A stretch of 64,000 bases of DNA from Ancylostoma caninum. Its lineage: Eukaryota > Nematoda > Chromadorea > Rhabditida > Ancylostomatidae. The notes beneath the pieces were generated by a model. It saw nothing but the letters and a program-made list of their open reading frames with translations, made no database searches and had not been told where the DNA came from. How positions within the stretch are numbered: the first letter of the stretch is position 1; each line of letters starts with the position of its first letter. The translations under genes and the position numbers were made by a program. Below, piece after piece: positions 12,201 to 22,531 of this stretch. The stretch is from assembly GCA_037903475.1 (NCBI GenBank), contig JBAJFG010000563.1, positions 930,001-994,000 of the forward strand. Reading direction: 5' to 3'.

Positions 12201-15200
12201 TCGAGCTGATACGCCAGCGCGGAGTCGCGAGAGCCGCAGGCAACTACCAACTGACGTCCGAGCTCGCAAAACGGTGCAGAGAAGCGATAAAAGAAGACCT
12301 TAAAGAGAGACGAGCAGCAGTATTGGCCGAAGCCGCAGAGGCAGGAAGAAGCATTCGCAACGCCCGCCGTGACTTCGCCAATCGTAAGACCAAGATGACC
12401 GCCCTCCGGCGCCCAGAAGGAACAATTTCTTCATCAAGACGGGTAATGGAGAAGGTCATCCACGACTTCTACTCGGATCTCTTCGATAGCCACGTCCATC
12501 TCCCCCAATATCACCCAAGGGAGGATGGATACGTTGTCCCATCAGTTCTCCCTTCCGAAGTCCGACATGCCATCAAGTCGGTGAAGAATCGTACAGCACC
12601 GGGCCCCGACAGGATTCGACCGGAACATCTGAAGAACCTACCGCCAGTTCTTATCACCACCTTGGCTAGGCTTTTCACGCGGTACCTGTCGGAATGCAAG
12701 GTACCGAACCAATGGAAGACCAGCAGGACCGTGCTGCTGTACAAGAAGGGAGACCCACAGGACATCGGCAATTATCGCCCCATCTGTCTGTTGTCCGTCA
12801 TCTACAAGCTTTTCACTCGAGTGATTCTAAATAGGATCGAAAGGACATTAGATGAAGGACAGCCGTGCGAGCAAGCAGGGTTTCGAAAAGGATTCAGTAC
12901 GATCGATCACATACACACGGTCACTAGACTCATTGAAGTATCGCGAGAGTATAAGATGCCTCTCTGTCTCACGTTCATCGATCTGAAGAAAGCCTTCGAC
13001 TCTGTGGAGACAGAGGCGGTCCTCAAAGCCTTGGGCAACCAGGGCATACCTACTCAGTACATCAAGATATTTCGTGAGCTCTACAGCAACTTCACGACCA
13101 GGATTTCTCCATTCTACGACGACATCACTATCGACGTCAAGAGAGGGGTTCGACAAGGCGACACCGTGTCGCCAAAACTATTCAGCGCCACTCTCGAAGA
13201 CGTCATGCGAAGACTGGAATGGGATTGCATGGGAGTGCAAGTTGATGGCCGGCGACTTAACCACCTTCGCTTCGCTGACGACATCGTCCTTATAACACCA
13301 ACTATCGGCGAAGCGGAACGGATGCTGGCCGACTTTGACGACGCGTGTGGAAAGATCGGTCTCCAACTGAACCTGACGAAGACGATGTTCATGAGGAACG
13401 GATGGGTCCCGGATGCCCCATTCTCGCTCAACGGAACGACCATATCCGAATGCTCCAGCTACGTATATCTAGGTCGGGAAGTCAACATGATGAACGATCT
13501 CGCTCCAGAGCTGGGCAGGAGGAAGCGAGCGGCTTGGGGAGCCTACAAGAGCATCGAGGACGTAGTGAAGAAGACGAAGAACACCAGGCTCCGTGCCCAC
13601 CTCTTCAATACAACGGTTCTCCCTGCTTTGACGTACGCCTCGGAAACCTGGGCGTTACGCAAGCAGGATGAGAATGCGGTCAACGTCATCGAACGCTCCA
13701 TCGAGAGGGTGATGCTAGGAATAACCCGCCTCACACAAGTGAGGGCTGGAATACGGAGTTCCACCCTTCGTGAACAGTCGAAGATCAGGGACGCTGCCGC
13801 TTACGCCAAGTTGAGTAAGATCAGGTGGGCCGGACACGTGATGCGTCTTAACGACCACCGTTGGACAAGAGCCGTCAGCGACTGGACTCCACGGGACGTT
13901 AAGCGCACGACAGGAAGACCACCGACCCGATGGTCAGACTTCTTCACGAAGTCCTTCAAGGAAAGATATAATGCTCTTCGTGTCCCTCGAACGGACAGAA
14001 TCCACTGGACAACTCTGGCTCGCGAGAGGGACAAATGGAAGGATTGCTGGCGCCCGCTCGGTACATCCGAAGATCAACGGGAGTCAAGGTGATCAAGGTG
14101 ATCAAGGTGATTATCAGAAAAGTTGAAAACAAAAGACTTATGTTTTTTGTAACCTGCCAAGAACGTAAGGTCAAGCTGCGAATATTTTAGGTGCTATTGG
14201 GATATTTTTTGAAATCCTCGACTATTTCCATCTTCGAAATGTAGACCACAGAAGGTTCAGTGCTCCTGTTCAATTAAAAGAAAATACAAGATATTATCCG
14301 AAAAGTTGAAAATTCAACTCTTTTTGCCTTTCTCTTTAAACGAACCACAATCTTCCGATCCCCCGAAGCTGTAAAAAATGTTCCTCAATGTTGAAATTGT
14401 TGTTAGGCTTGCAAGCTCGCACCAAGACTTTTGTGTTAGTTCCTTATAATGAAGCTCTCGTTACAGGATCGAAGAGGAATCTGAGGGTATGGATGACGTC
14501 AACAGGGCGGTACGAACTGTATTCAGCCAAGACAGCCTAGACAGGGAGCGGAATTTCGTTATACCTCGAAGTATCTCAGAACAGGTAGCCAATTTCTCAG
14601 CCACATCTTCTGCTTATCCCATCCTGTGCTTTCCTGGATTTTTTTTTGTTTTTTTCTCTCAGAGGCTATACCCGCTCAAAGCTGTATGTGACTCTGATAA
14701 CTGTGCAGCACGAAGGCAGCCCGAACGGCGTAATGGTTCGGTTGAAAACCCTAGCAGCAACGGTTGCCAGTTGCTGCCATTCTCCCCTTGATTGCTGCCG
14801 TCCCCCAACAATTGCTGCTAAAGGGGCGACAGATTGAGCAGCAATCGAGGGGAGGATGGCAGCAACTGGCAACCATTGCTGCTAGGGTTTCTACCCAAAC
14901 CAATACGCCGTTTGGTCTGCGTTCGTCCTCCACCGTTATCAGAGGAGGTTTAGCGGGATTTTGGGGTTTGTAAGGGCGGTTCAACTCGGAGCCGAACATT
15001 TTCACGGGTGCTTCCTTAATTGTTTGGTAGAGTAAAAATAGCATAAGAAACGCAATTCATCAAGCCCCACTTATTTTCGAGTTAGGATTTTGATTCTCGT
15101 GTTGGAGAATTTTTCGACAAATTGTTTTTTTTTTCAATTTTCAGTTTGAGCTGATGCGACAGAACTGAAGTACAACGGCTTTGTTGTGATGGACGTGTTA

Positions 15201-15392
15201 CTGCCTTACTTGATATGCAATATATTTTGCTATAGCTGTATGTATGTTCTTTTTTCGTGCTTTCAGCACAATAAAGCTTCTCACCGATTTTTGCAAGGTA
15301 ATTCTTACAGAATTCGCTCACTCCACACCAGGAAAGCTGTTATCCTTGTTCTTTATTCTGTGCCTATCATCAATAGCGTGTTGATCGAATAA
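225..15392 (+). CDS. Single-pass membrane protein with long Ser/Pro-rich cytoplasmic tail (3' part of gene, multi-exon)
   Basis: I do not recognise the family. Exons joined by phase: 225 or 288-355, 437-572, 6890-6973, 7096-7206, 7310-7358, 7955-8109, 8798-8893, 9730-9857, 9888-10012, 10500-10566, 14467-14584, and possibly 15267-15392. Every internal junction keeps one open frame across GT..AG introns. Residues encoded at the 3' end of exon 437-572 run straight into exon 6890-6973 as one hydrophobic helix (TFVTIVIFSAAGIGLLVSVS), followed by CC, then TRSKKK, a stop-transfer signature. The part before the helix should be extracellular. The rest, about 290 residues, is Ser/Thr/Pro-rich (TASDSPPPP, PSYSPPSVPLSQ) with acidic stretches (EDDENE, IEEESEGMDD), like a signalling tail without an enzyme domain. 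The true 5' end lies left of the window or the ATG at 225 is used. The last exon is weak: it contains an AATAAA and could be 3' UTR. Intron 1 is 6.3 kb, and the intron after 10566 carries an RTE element in the same orientation. Confidence 0.62.
842..1023. mobile_element. MITE with about 53-bp terminal inverted repeats
   Basis: The 182-bp segment starts TACAGGGAACTTCAAA and ends with the near reverse complement, TTGGAATTCCCTGTA. The two arms match for about 53 bp, including CCGTGTGCAAGGGG and a CGCGGCGCGG block. No transposase ORF fits inside. TA at both edges suggests a Tc1/mariner-mobilised non-autonomous element, but the superfamily is inferred from the ends only. It lies in intron 1 of the plus-strand membrane gene. 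Confidence 0.75.
2987..3102. repeat. Palindromic GGTAAAC-family repeat, copy 1
   Basis: This is an isolated copy of the window's most abundant repeat. A left arm resembling GCATCATTGGTATTATCCAG then GGTAAAGGTGTT faces a right arm ATGTTTACCCTAGGTAAT followed by CTTGATGATGCATC. The arms are imperfect inverted repeats of about 40 bp around a short spacer. It is probably a very short MITE. No ORF is present. Confidence 0.65.
4000..4900. repeat. GCATG-rich fold-back repeat cluster
   Basis: A block of direct and inverted copies of units such as TGCATGGATTTTGCAG, GCATGGGTTTTGCATGGATT and the complement TCCATGCAAAACCCATGC. CGTGTTTTGCA(C/T) recurs at 4024, 4179, 4488 and 4741. Plus-oriented arms at about 4105-4160 and 4405-4460 face a minus-oriented arm at about 4270-4345, so a transcript could fold into long hairpins. 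ORFs through it are by-products of the repeats. Origin unknown. Confidence 0.65.
8334..8710. repeat. GTCGACAAG-type fold-back repeat, copy 1
   Basis: The segment is packed with variants of ACAACTTG and CAAGTTGT, together with GTCGACAGCGATTTGCTAG and GATGACGTCA. It starts near AACCCTAAAACAACTTGC and ends near TTGTTCTTAGGGTT, so the outer ends are inverted. Related copies lie at 34290-34870 and 37380-37456. It sits in an intron of the plus-strand membrane gene. No coding potential is evident. Confidence 0.6.
10150..10381. mobile_element. Probable MITE with GC-rich imperfect inverted arms
   Basis: A left arm with GGAGGCGTGGCC and CCCCCGCCCCAAAAA faces a right arm with TTTTTGGGGCGGGAGG and GGCCGCGCCTTCC. 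The arms match in inverted orientation over about 60 bp at roughly three quarters identity. The boundaries are estimates and no target duplication was found. It lies in the intron just upstream of the exon at 10500. Confidence 0.45.
10693..14109 (+). mobile_element. RTE-type non-LTR retrotransposon, apparently full length
   Basis: The element is bounded by a 10-bp target-site duplication ATTATCAGAA at 10683-10692 and 14110-14119. It has a 5' UTR of about 0.5 kb, one large ORF, and a 3' end made of repeats of TCAAGGTGA instead of poly(A). A single APE-RT ORF with a short repeat tail is the RTE-clade hallmark. The insertion lies in an intron of the plus-strand membrane gene, in sense orientation. 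The undamaged ORF and perfect TSD indicate a recent insertion. Confidence 0.9.
11198..14092 (+). CDS. RTE apurinic endonuclease / reverse transcriptase polyprotein
   Basis: The frame is open from 11060. The first ATG is at 11249 (MMTICTFNART); position 11198 itself is GTG. The N-terminal APE-like endonuclease shows, in order, TFNART, LTETRR, YAPTSS, GDFNAKIG, EIDHIIVN and SDHRLLRARF (about residues 20-265). The central reverse transcriptase shows NYRPICLLSVIYKL, FIDLKKAFDSVE (catalytic Asp, near residue 593), GVRQGDTVSPKLF and FADDIVL (catalytic DD pair, near residue 691). The C-terminal region carries the usual RWAGHVMRL and GRPPTRWSDFF blocks. No stop or frameshift interrupts the 964 codons, close to the usual RTE ORF length. 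The protein would nick the target and prime cDNA synthesis there, so the copy may still encode active enzyme. Confidence 0.93.
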   Translation: MRTRSEGLSRLPKTRRTMMTICTFNARTLASEASIEDLMMQARKIRYDVIGLTETRRHRPLNATFDTGEELFLGTCDSRGVGGVGVLVNTNLAMNIDSFEQLTTRIGRLRLRRCGSIPALTIFVAYAPTSSYDDEEIEAFYMDLEKFYREDHTFYKVIVGDFNAKIGPRRTPEELHIGTHGLQWNEQGERLSEFIMTTKTIHGNSQFQKPTSLRWTWESPGGEYHNEIDHIIVNRRFCLTDVGVVPKFYTGSDHRLLRARFFFSRKGEKAAKFKKRAPKSVINWDLFTSLAGFWEDAVVDNIDEEYDRLVQHLCDSARRAEGSRSTKRRLSYETLELIRQRGVARAAGNYQLTSELAKRCREAIKEDLKERRAAVLAEAAEAGRSIRNARRDFANRKTKMTALRRPEGTISSSRRVMEKVIHDFYSDLFDSHVHLPQYHPREDGYVVPSVLPSEVRHAIKSVKNRTAPGPDRIRPEHLKNLPPVLITTLARLFTRYLSECKVPNQWKTSRTVLLYKKGDPQDIGNYRPICLLSVIYKLFTRVILNRIERTLDEGQPCEQAGFRKGFSTIDHIHTVTRLIEVSREYKMPLCLTFIDLKKAFDSVETEAVLKALGNQGIPTQYIKIFRELYSNFTTRISPFYDDITIDVKRGVRQGDTVSPKLFSATLEDVMRRLEWDCMGVQVDGRRLNHLRFADDIVLITPTIGEAERMLADFDDACGKIGLQLNLTKTMFMRNGWVPDAPFSLNGTTISECSSYVYLGREVNMMNDLAPELGRRKRAAWGAYKSIEDVVKKTKNTRLRAHLFNTTVLPALTYASETWALRKQDENAVNVIERSIERVMLGITRLTQVRAGIRSSTLREQSKIRDAAAYAKLSKIRWAGHVMRLNDHRWTRAVSDWTPRDVKRTTGRPPTRWSDFFTKSFKERYNALRVPRTDRIHWTTLARERDKWKDCWRPLGTSEDQRESR
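14692..14944. mobile_element. MITE, CTCTGATAAC family, copy 1
   Basis: It begins CTCTGATAACTGTGCAG and ends with the inverted GTTATCAGAG. The two arms pair for about 100 bp, including CCCTAGCAGCAACGGTTGCC and its partner, so the element is nearly one large hairpin. A second copy is at 56880-57140. No transposase is present. The superfamily is not clear from the ends. Confidence 0.82.
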
Positions 15393-15979
15393 TGAATGTA
15401 TTAGATATATTCGATATTCGAAAATTCGATTTCGAATAAGTCAGAAGTTGGAATATTGGGAGAAGGGTGAGCGTTGCAGCCGTAGAGAACTGGAAAGAAG
15501 GGCTATAGAGCTTCTTGTTTTTGGTTCATTCAAATTTTTCCGACTCGCTCCAAAATTATTTGGTGAGTTAAATAGATCTATTCGATTTTTATTCGAGCAA
15601 CACTATAATCATCAATCCACCTGTGCTACTTATTTATATTTACTATTCCTATATAATGCAATTTTTGTTTCTACCATTCTTAACTGAGAGCTCTATTAAT
15701 TTCTTGAATCTCATGTGAGTTGACTGGAGGTGAACACATGTGCTTGTAAGTAAGATTCTTTTATTAGTGAACCCGTTGTAAATAACATTTTGACACAGGG
15801 GCCGGTGATATTTCCTAGAAACAACTTTGAGGTAGCACAAGTCATCATCACTGGGTATATTTACACTAGCTTAGTCCATTTCATCGGTTTTTTTCAATAG
15901 AATAGCTAAAAAGCTTGTGGGTAAGGGGATGAACCTTCGTAGAGGTGGGGGGGGGGATTGACTAGTTGCTATGAACGCA
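15393..15979. other. Convergent intergenic stretch
   Basis: It lies between the tentative 3' end of the plus-strand membrane gene and the stop codon of the minus-strand potassium channel. I see only AT-rich sequence, a (G)9 run near 15946 and no supported exon. Both 3' UTRs should lie here. Confidence 0.5.
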
Positions 15980-18900
15980 TTAACGATGTGATCTTCTGGA
16001 TAAAACTGTCTCCTGTTCGTTTTGCGGCAGAACGTCAGCAGCACGAAGGTTCACCTTGCCAAAGCTGCCACCGTACACGTCTCTGTTCGCCTTCATAAAT
16101 GTGGCGATAGAGTTGATGGTGATGTTGTTCACCCATTCTGCTGGGATCTGAAAGGAACTTGTTATGGACATGCGGTGTTGGTCGTTGGACAGGCTAGATT
16201 ATTTTGGAAGAAAAATTTCCAAAACAAATCATAGGATTAAGTGAATAAACTTTTGAGGAACATTGAAAAAAGCTATGTAATTGTGCGTAATTTGGCGAGT
16301 CAGACATCCCCCGTGCTAAACGGAGGACATTTCAAAATTGTCATTGCGACATTTCGTAGAAACATGCGTTACCACAGTTATGTTTTGTGTTTGTTCATAT
16401 TTTTGGGCTACTTCGGGTCGCAGCCACACAATTTCTTTTTTTCTCTATGATCTCTTGGACTTGTACCGACTGAAACGTGCTATAGTTCTAGAACTGAATG
16501 CTTATGAAATTTTGATTCTTTAATATTTTTTTTCATTTTTCTCAATAAATTAGGTTTTATATGTACTTGGAATAATTTTATTATGCCAAAATTTCCTCAA
16601 ATCCTGCTCAAAACGCTGCTGGATGCTGCTTTGGTTTAATGGAGAGTGAGCCACCGGGTTTCGAGCGTTAGACCCGGGAGGGGCGGTGCGGCCGAGCTCT
16701 GCGGATGGTCAATCCACCTAATCAACCAATCAGAAAACCCGTCTGTGCCGCCACTTCCAGGTTTAGCGCACCCAATGCTACACCTGAGCTACTAAGTGAA
16801 CTTAAAACATTACTGGGTAAACTCCTGGACTTTGGACATCTACCCAGTGCGGGGAATAGATTGCGATCAGGTACTCCAGGTACAAAAAAAATATTGATAA
16901 AATCATTAACAAAATTGATCAATCGTTAATAAAACTGCCTTTCAGCTATTTCAATAATTTCCGCTCAGTTTCGTCGATTTCACAGTCAACTACGGCCCTA
17001 AATATGCCCCAACCAATGTATGACCTCAAAAAACTAGGCTTACCTCATCTTGATCTTCTTTCGCCTTGGGACCTTCTTCACTCACTCCTGTTTCCACCTT
17101 AAGTATTGTTATTCATTGATAGTCATTATGACCCCCTGCCCTCCCAAAACGTCACTAAACAACTCACCCCTGTGCTTGCAGCCTGTTTTCCTTCCCAGTA
17201 ATTGTCGATTCTGTTCTCAATGACAGTGAGTACACCTGAAAATTAGAGCTTCAGTGATAACGGTACGGGACGACCTGCTTTGACCACTTTTACCACGTTT
17301 TTTAAATTTAAATTTGAAATCTCACCAAATGCTCCATTTTCTATCGTAAGGTATGTCATTCTGTTGACAACCTTCAAAATCGGTAGACCAAGGAAGAAGA
17401 GTATGGAGACAATTGGGGCGAACTAAAGTAGAATCTTGAGATATAAGATTTCCTAGGATCATTGGCAATTAGTCAGGTTTTCAGGGTATTTGGTAGGGTA
17501 AATTACGGTAAGGTTAGACTTAATGTAGACTTACTGTCGCATTGTTTGGCATAACATCACCAAGACCGATTGTAGTAAAGGACATGTAAGAGAAGTAGAG
17601 CGAGTGGAAGCAATCCAGACCGGTGCCTGGTGGTCCAGAGAATGCATCCAGGTAGTAGATGAAAACTGTCGACCCAAGAAGGAATCCTAGAATATCCATG
17701 ACTATTTTGGGTGTCTTTTTTTGATTTTCTTTCTCTTCTAGATATTATTCACCCCTTCCACGTGTTATTCACCTTTTTTTCTTGTTACTTCTATCGAGCT
17801 TATGAATATGAAGCAAAATATCGATTGTTTGCTTCCTGATCCATTAGTGTTTTTGTTTTTTCCCCTGAATACAACCCCTCCCCCGTCAATTTCAGAATTG
17901 CGTCGAATGAAAAATCCATCATATCCAAAAACTGTTCCTAAATATTCACCCCTACCCGAGTTGAAGTCCGCACGACCCACATTTTCCAACTACCCACTGC
18001 AAATCCATAGCCATTCTCTGTGCATTTAAAATTCCCGCCCTTCCGAAATTCAAAATGGGCGCGCTGAGTATCGACTATGCATTCTGGGTCGACGCTCCAA
18101 ACCAGCCCTATTTTCTGGGCATGGTTCTTTTATACATAGTAGGATCTCTTAGAGGACTAGTTGTTGTATTTGTCCTTTTTTTTTCGAAGGCACCCATGAA
18201 CACCTGCTTGTTCGCCTTGGAAAGCATCAGAAAAACAATGGAAACGCTAACAAATTTATCCATATGGAACAACATTCTTTTTTTTTTTGAATTTCAATTT
18301 CTCATAAGCTTTCGTATGCAGATTATTTTCTTTTCTTTTCCTTTTTTATCAAGCAGAAGTAATAGGGCAGTGTGTTGGAACAGAAACTCACCTGTCATTA
18401 TGAGGATGCTGATAATTATCGGGAGACGAATGACCTCATTAGATTTTTCTGATTTCCTTCCGCGCCAGCGTCTGTAAAATACAAAATGGAAAAATGTTAT
18501 AGGAAAATGTGCTAAGGCCTTCCATTTAATAACCAATCTAAGGGCTACCTTACCTGTATCTCAGAAGAATCCTAGCGTAAACCTTTGTAACGGCAAGCAG
18601 ACCCCATTGTCCGAGGTCACGAATCACCACCAGAGTGACTGGGACGAAGATGAATCCGTAGATGATGACAAACCATTGCCCGGGCCGAGTTTCCGGAGCG
18701 ATTGATCCTGAAAGTTGCGGATTTCGCGTAGTTGCCACTGCTTCTTTTTACTAATTTCTTGGAAATTGTACAATTCTTGGCTCTGTTTTGGGACATTTTG
18801 CGATTATTTCAGCGTTAAAACCTTGTAGTAAACTTCTTTTGGGTATAAACATTGACCAGACAGCGGCACTTGATGCACTCGTTCACTTCGCTACACGCTG

Positions 18901-21572
18901 TAATATTTCCGTCTACGTATGTGCGTCAACCAAACCGACCGACATGGGACTACGCAAACAACGCAAGGAAGCGCAGTTACTGGACACTTTGGACTTTTCT
19001 GCTGTTCAGGAAATACTGAAGAGTAATGTAGATTCACTAACCATAGCCAGTTGTGGTGTAGACGTTCATGGCGAAGAAGAAACTGCTGCCATAGGTCCAT
19101 TTGTAGTTGTTTTCTGGATCAGCTGATCGATAGAAAGTTGACCATTTGTAGGTTCCTTCGACATCCAGCATTTCTATGTATGCGGCCTGAACAGCAGATA
19201 ACTTTTTGCTGATCTGAGTCTGTATGCATAATTGATACTACCCAGGGTAGACGTGCTGACGCTCAGGGTAGACGCTGTTAATGATGGGTAAATTTGTGGG
19301 GTTTAAGCATGTTTACCCAAGGTAATCTCAGTGATGAGTGAGGCCTCTGGAGCATAATCGAAAGCAGGTATAGTAACCTAGGGTTATTTTCAGGATTTGA
19401 AGGACGTAGTTTCCTTTCGTTTATTTATTGAATGTATATTACTGTATTATATAGTACGCGTTACGTCCTAGTACATTGGAGATCATACATAATGGCGTCC
19501 CCTTTTAGTTTTTTTTTTGCGATGGTACTCTCTTTAATATTCATTTTTTTTGCAATTTATCACTTCTTTGCTCTACATCAGATGTAATGTAATAGTAATT
19601 AATATATAGTAATATGATACATAATATAGGTGTAATATACATATATATGCATAGTAACGCAAATAGTATATTATAATAGATTTCGTAATTACGCAATAAT
19701 ATTCCTTTATATTTGCATACACTTATATGTATTTTTTGCTAATATATATATATTTATTATAATGTACTTATACATATTTTCGTTCTCCGATTCCTATTTT
19801 ACTCTTTCCATTTTTATTTTTGGCACACCGGCAAGTGCACCAGGGGAAGTAAAGGTAAAATATCTGATAGTAATACTACGTAATATAATAATATATAATA
19901 ACATAACACCATACTGTGTAATAATATAAGTGTGATAAGTTATAATATTACAAGTGTAATAAAGGTCCCAAAAATAGTACATTAAATGCCCTCTCCCTAT
20001 GCAAACTCTTTTTACTCTTTAAATAGTATGTAGTAGTATATATAGTATTGTTAAATCATCTTTGTACCTTTTCTTGAGATGTACAAATACACAAAAACCG
20101 TAGTACTACCTTGACATCCTCGGCCATCTCCTCTGCGGTTTTATTCTCTGCGACTGCACTAAGGTGTTCTGCAAGCTGCTGTATCCGGTCATCCAGTTTC
20201 ACCTTTCTCTCAGCGACGACCTGCACAAGGGCACATTTCTTCCTGGGAAAACATAAAAACACTTCAATTACTTACCATACGCTCGTTCGGAGTCTCCAGG
20301 TAGTAGAACACCACAGCTCCGAGGAATGTGTAAGCAGTGAGGACAAGCAGAAGGATGATATGACTGAGTCCGACCTTTTTGTGAAGATGTGACATCCAGT
20401 AGAAGGAGTCGGTGAATTCTGAGGAGAACAATTAACCTATTGCCTCTCTGAATTCTATGTAGATGTTATAGAGTGCAAGTAAATTTGTGGAGAAGTTGTG
20501 TTCCCGAAACGAATCTCCTACTTCTTTCTGTTGATGTCGGTGTGGGCATAACTGGAGCTGTCGGTAGAGTTTTCGACATCTGCCTTTCAATCATCGCTAT
20601 CGTGCCGTGGTTTGGGTGAAGATGGTGGTCTGAAAGACTTTGTTCTCTTTTCAACATAAAATTGGTTCGCAGGGGCCGTATCCATCATTGAGATTATTCA
20701 GGGTAAACGTGTTACCGAACCCAAAAATTTACTTTTCCTTAATAGAGGCGACAACACATTTACCCAGGGCAATGTCATTGATGAATCCAGACCCTGGTTT
20801 TCAAGGTTCACCACTGATAGGGGATACAAGTCAACTGGAAGGGTGGACCATTATCTTTGCTTGGATTCAATTGCTGCGGATACACAAAAACGCCTGAGAA
20901 TTTGGGAAAAATCACCTCTGGAGTAAAGAGCACCAGTGGGGAAGAGGTAGATGTTTCCAAGGCTGATTTACCCCTCATTTTCTGGTATTTTTATGTGTCC
21001 ATAGCAATTATATCTAAGCAGAAGGCAATGACATTGGTGCTGACATAGTTTTAATTTATACTAGGCAAATTTAGTTGATATTTGCACAAGTTTTATGACA
21101 ATTTTTCACTTGAGGTGCGAGGACCCCACTTATTCTTTGGATTTCTCAAGCGAAAACAGGAACCGATTCGGATAAATCATACTTTAACCTAATTATCTGA
21201 TTATCCAAAGGAACTAACAGTGTAATTAGGTTTCTACTACTTTACTCTGTTTTTAACCCACTTCACGAAAATTTTTATTGTATTCATTTCCCTTATTGTT
21301 CCAGACTCTTCACATTATTGTTCCCACCTCTTTATTTGTGCCACCATATGTATTTAGTAAACAAGTAAATAAATGAAGATGCTTCGGTTACCTGATCTGC
21401 GATTCTTCTCATAGTTCTGGAGGGTCAGCTGTTCGTCTCCATTCGTCTCCTTGACTTTGTTGTCGTCCACACTCGCTTCGATCTCGGCCACCCCAGCGAG
21501 ACCTTTGCTGTTCTTCAGGATTGACTTCTGTGTATCCTCATGTGTCTCGGAGTTCACCCGACTCCTCGTCAT
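15980..21572 (-). CDS. Two-pore-domain (K2P/TWK) potassium channel, complete, 11 exons
   Basis: Exons, 5' to 3': 21392-21572, 20276-20418, 20110-20220, 19042-19219, 18554-18707, 18392-18471, 17535-17686, 17326-17422, 17168-17235, 17044-17097, 15980-16147. They total 1,386 nt (461 aa plus stop), all with GT..AG introns and matching phases. Domain order: cytoplasmic N-terminus; M1 at about 76-100 (LLLVLTAYTFLGAVVFYY); extracellular cap helices with N-glycosylation sequon NKT; P1 with selectivity filter TTTGYG at 200-205; M2 at about 215-235; M3 from about 272; P2 with filter TTIGLGD at 320-326; M4 at about 334-356; a polar C-terminus. This is the complete K2P plan. As a dimer it should carry background K+ current across the plasma membrane. 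Nematodes have dozens of twk genes, and I cannot say which one this is. Introns contain copies of the GGTAAAC repeat. Two upstream exons at 33074-33587 may supply another N-terminus. Confidence 0.93.
19236..19345. repeat. GGTAAAC-family repeat, copy 2
   Basis: TACCCAGGGTAGACGTGCTG at the left is answered by GCATGTTTACCCAAGGTAAT and CTCAGTGATGAGTGAG at the right, as in the other copies. It lies immediately upstream of K2P exon 4, in intron 3. Confidence 0.6.
20668..20810. repeat. GGTAAAC-family repeat, copy 3
   Basis: Left arm GTATCCATCATTGAGATTAT followed by TCAGGGTAAACGTGTT. Right arm ACACATTTACCCAGGGCAAT followed by GTCATTGATGAATCC. The two arms are inverted repeats of about 38 bp around a 55-bp spacer. 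It lies in intron 1 of the K2P gene and is a good reference copy for the family. Confidence 0.7.
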
Positions 21573-22427
21573 CCCTTGAAAATCCAGAAATTGGGATTGG
21601 TCCTGATCATTTCGTGACAGTTAAGGAAACGAACTGAAAACGAGGAGAGAAATCCAGGATAAGAGCGCTGGAATGGCGGACAGGCTAGGAAGTGATATAT
21701 GGGTCACATCAATACTATAGCATTGTTTGTGAAGAAGAACAAGTTCTAATCAATGGGCAGCAGCAGTAAACTGTCATAACTGTCATAACACATTACTGTG
21801 TTGAAGGGTTTAGTAAGCCGTAGTCACAATAGTCACAACTGCTTCTAGTGAAAGCCACCAGGAAGTATTGGAAAGGAACTGCGATGGAATTGACCCGGCG
21901 ATTCGCTTAATATTGAACATACAGGGTGTACATAATCGGGGAAGGGGCGGCGCTGGACGCCTAGTAAATGTGGCAACGCTCCTCCTACTCTCATCACGTT
22001 CTTCTGTTGTCAGTGATACGGCGAAGAAGTGGCGATGGAAGTCAGCTACGCCAAGGTGAAGCAAAAGTTTGCAGGGAATTTTCCGAATTTTTAATATACC
22101 CGGGAACATCAGCCACTTAACCCCGCAACAGATTTGGGTATAGATGGCAAATGTATGGGTTTCAACATGGAACTGCACCATATTTCGTACAAAATTTGAT
22201 CAGATTTTGACAAAAAAAATTAGCTGATTTTGAATAATTTTGAAGTTGTTCTTCATCGATTTTACATGACACCTCACAAATAAACCCATTTTCACCAGTC
22301 ACTGATCGATTTTGGCGCTTTCTGTTTAGCATCAGATGTGTCGGCCTTGCATAATATTCCCATCTATAACCCCCCCCCCCCCAGGCAATAGAGAGTTTTT
22401 GCCTATTGCCCTAATCCCTGACACAGG

Positions 22428-22531
22428 TAGCCGTATGCATCACTGAGATACTTTTTAGCACGCAAGTTTACTCGTTGTTTACACGGGCCTGGCGCGTTTA
22501 CCCTGGGTAACCTCAACGGTGCATCCAGGCC
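22428..22531. repeat. GGTAAAC-family repeat, copy 4
   Basis: The right arm is typical (CGCGTTTACCCTGGGTAACC then TCAACGGTGCATCCAGG). The left arm is decayed but keeps GTATGCATCACTGAGATAC. It lies upstream of the K2P start codon. Confidence 0.55.

Noticed and set aside
16705..16929. 74-codon plus-strand ORF inside the last K2P intron
   Set aside because: No splice sites or domain; it is antisense to a well-supported gene.
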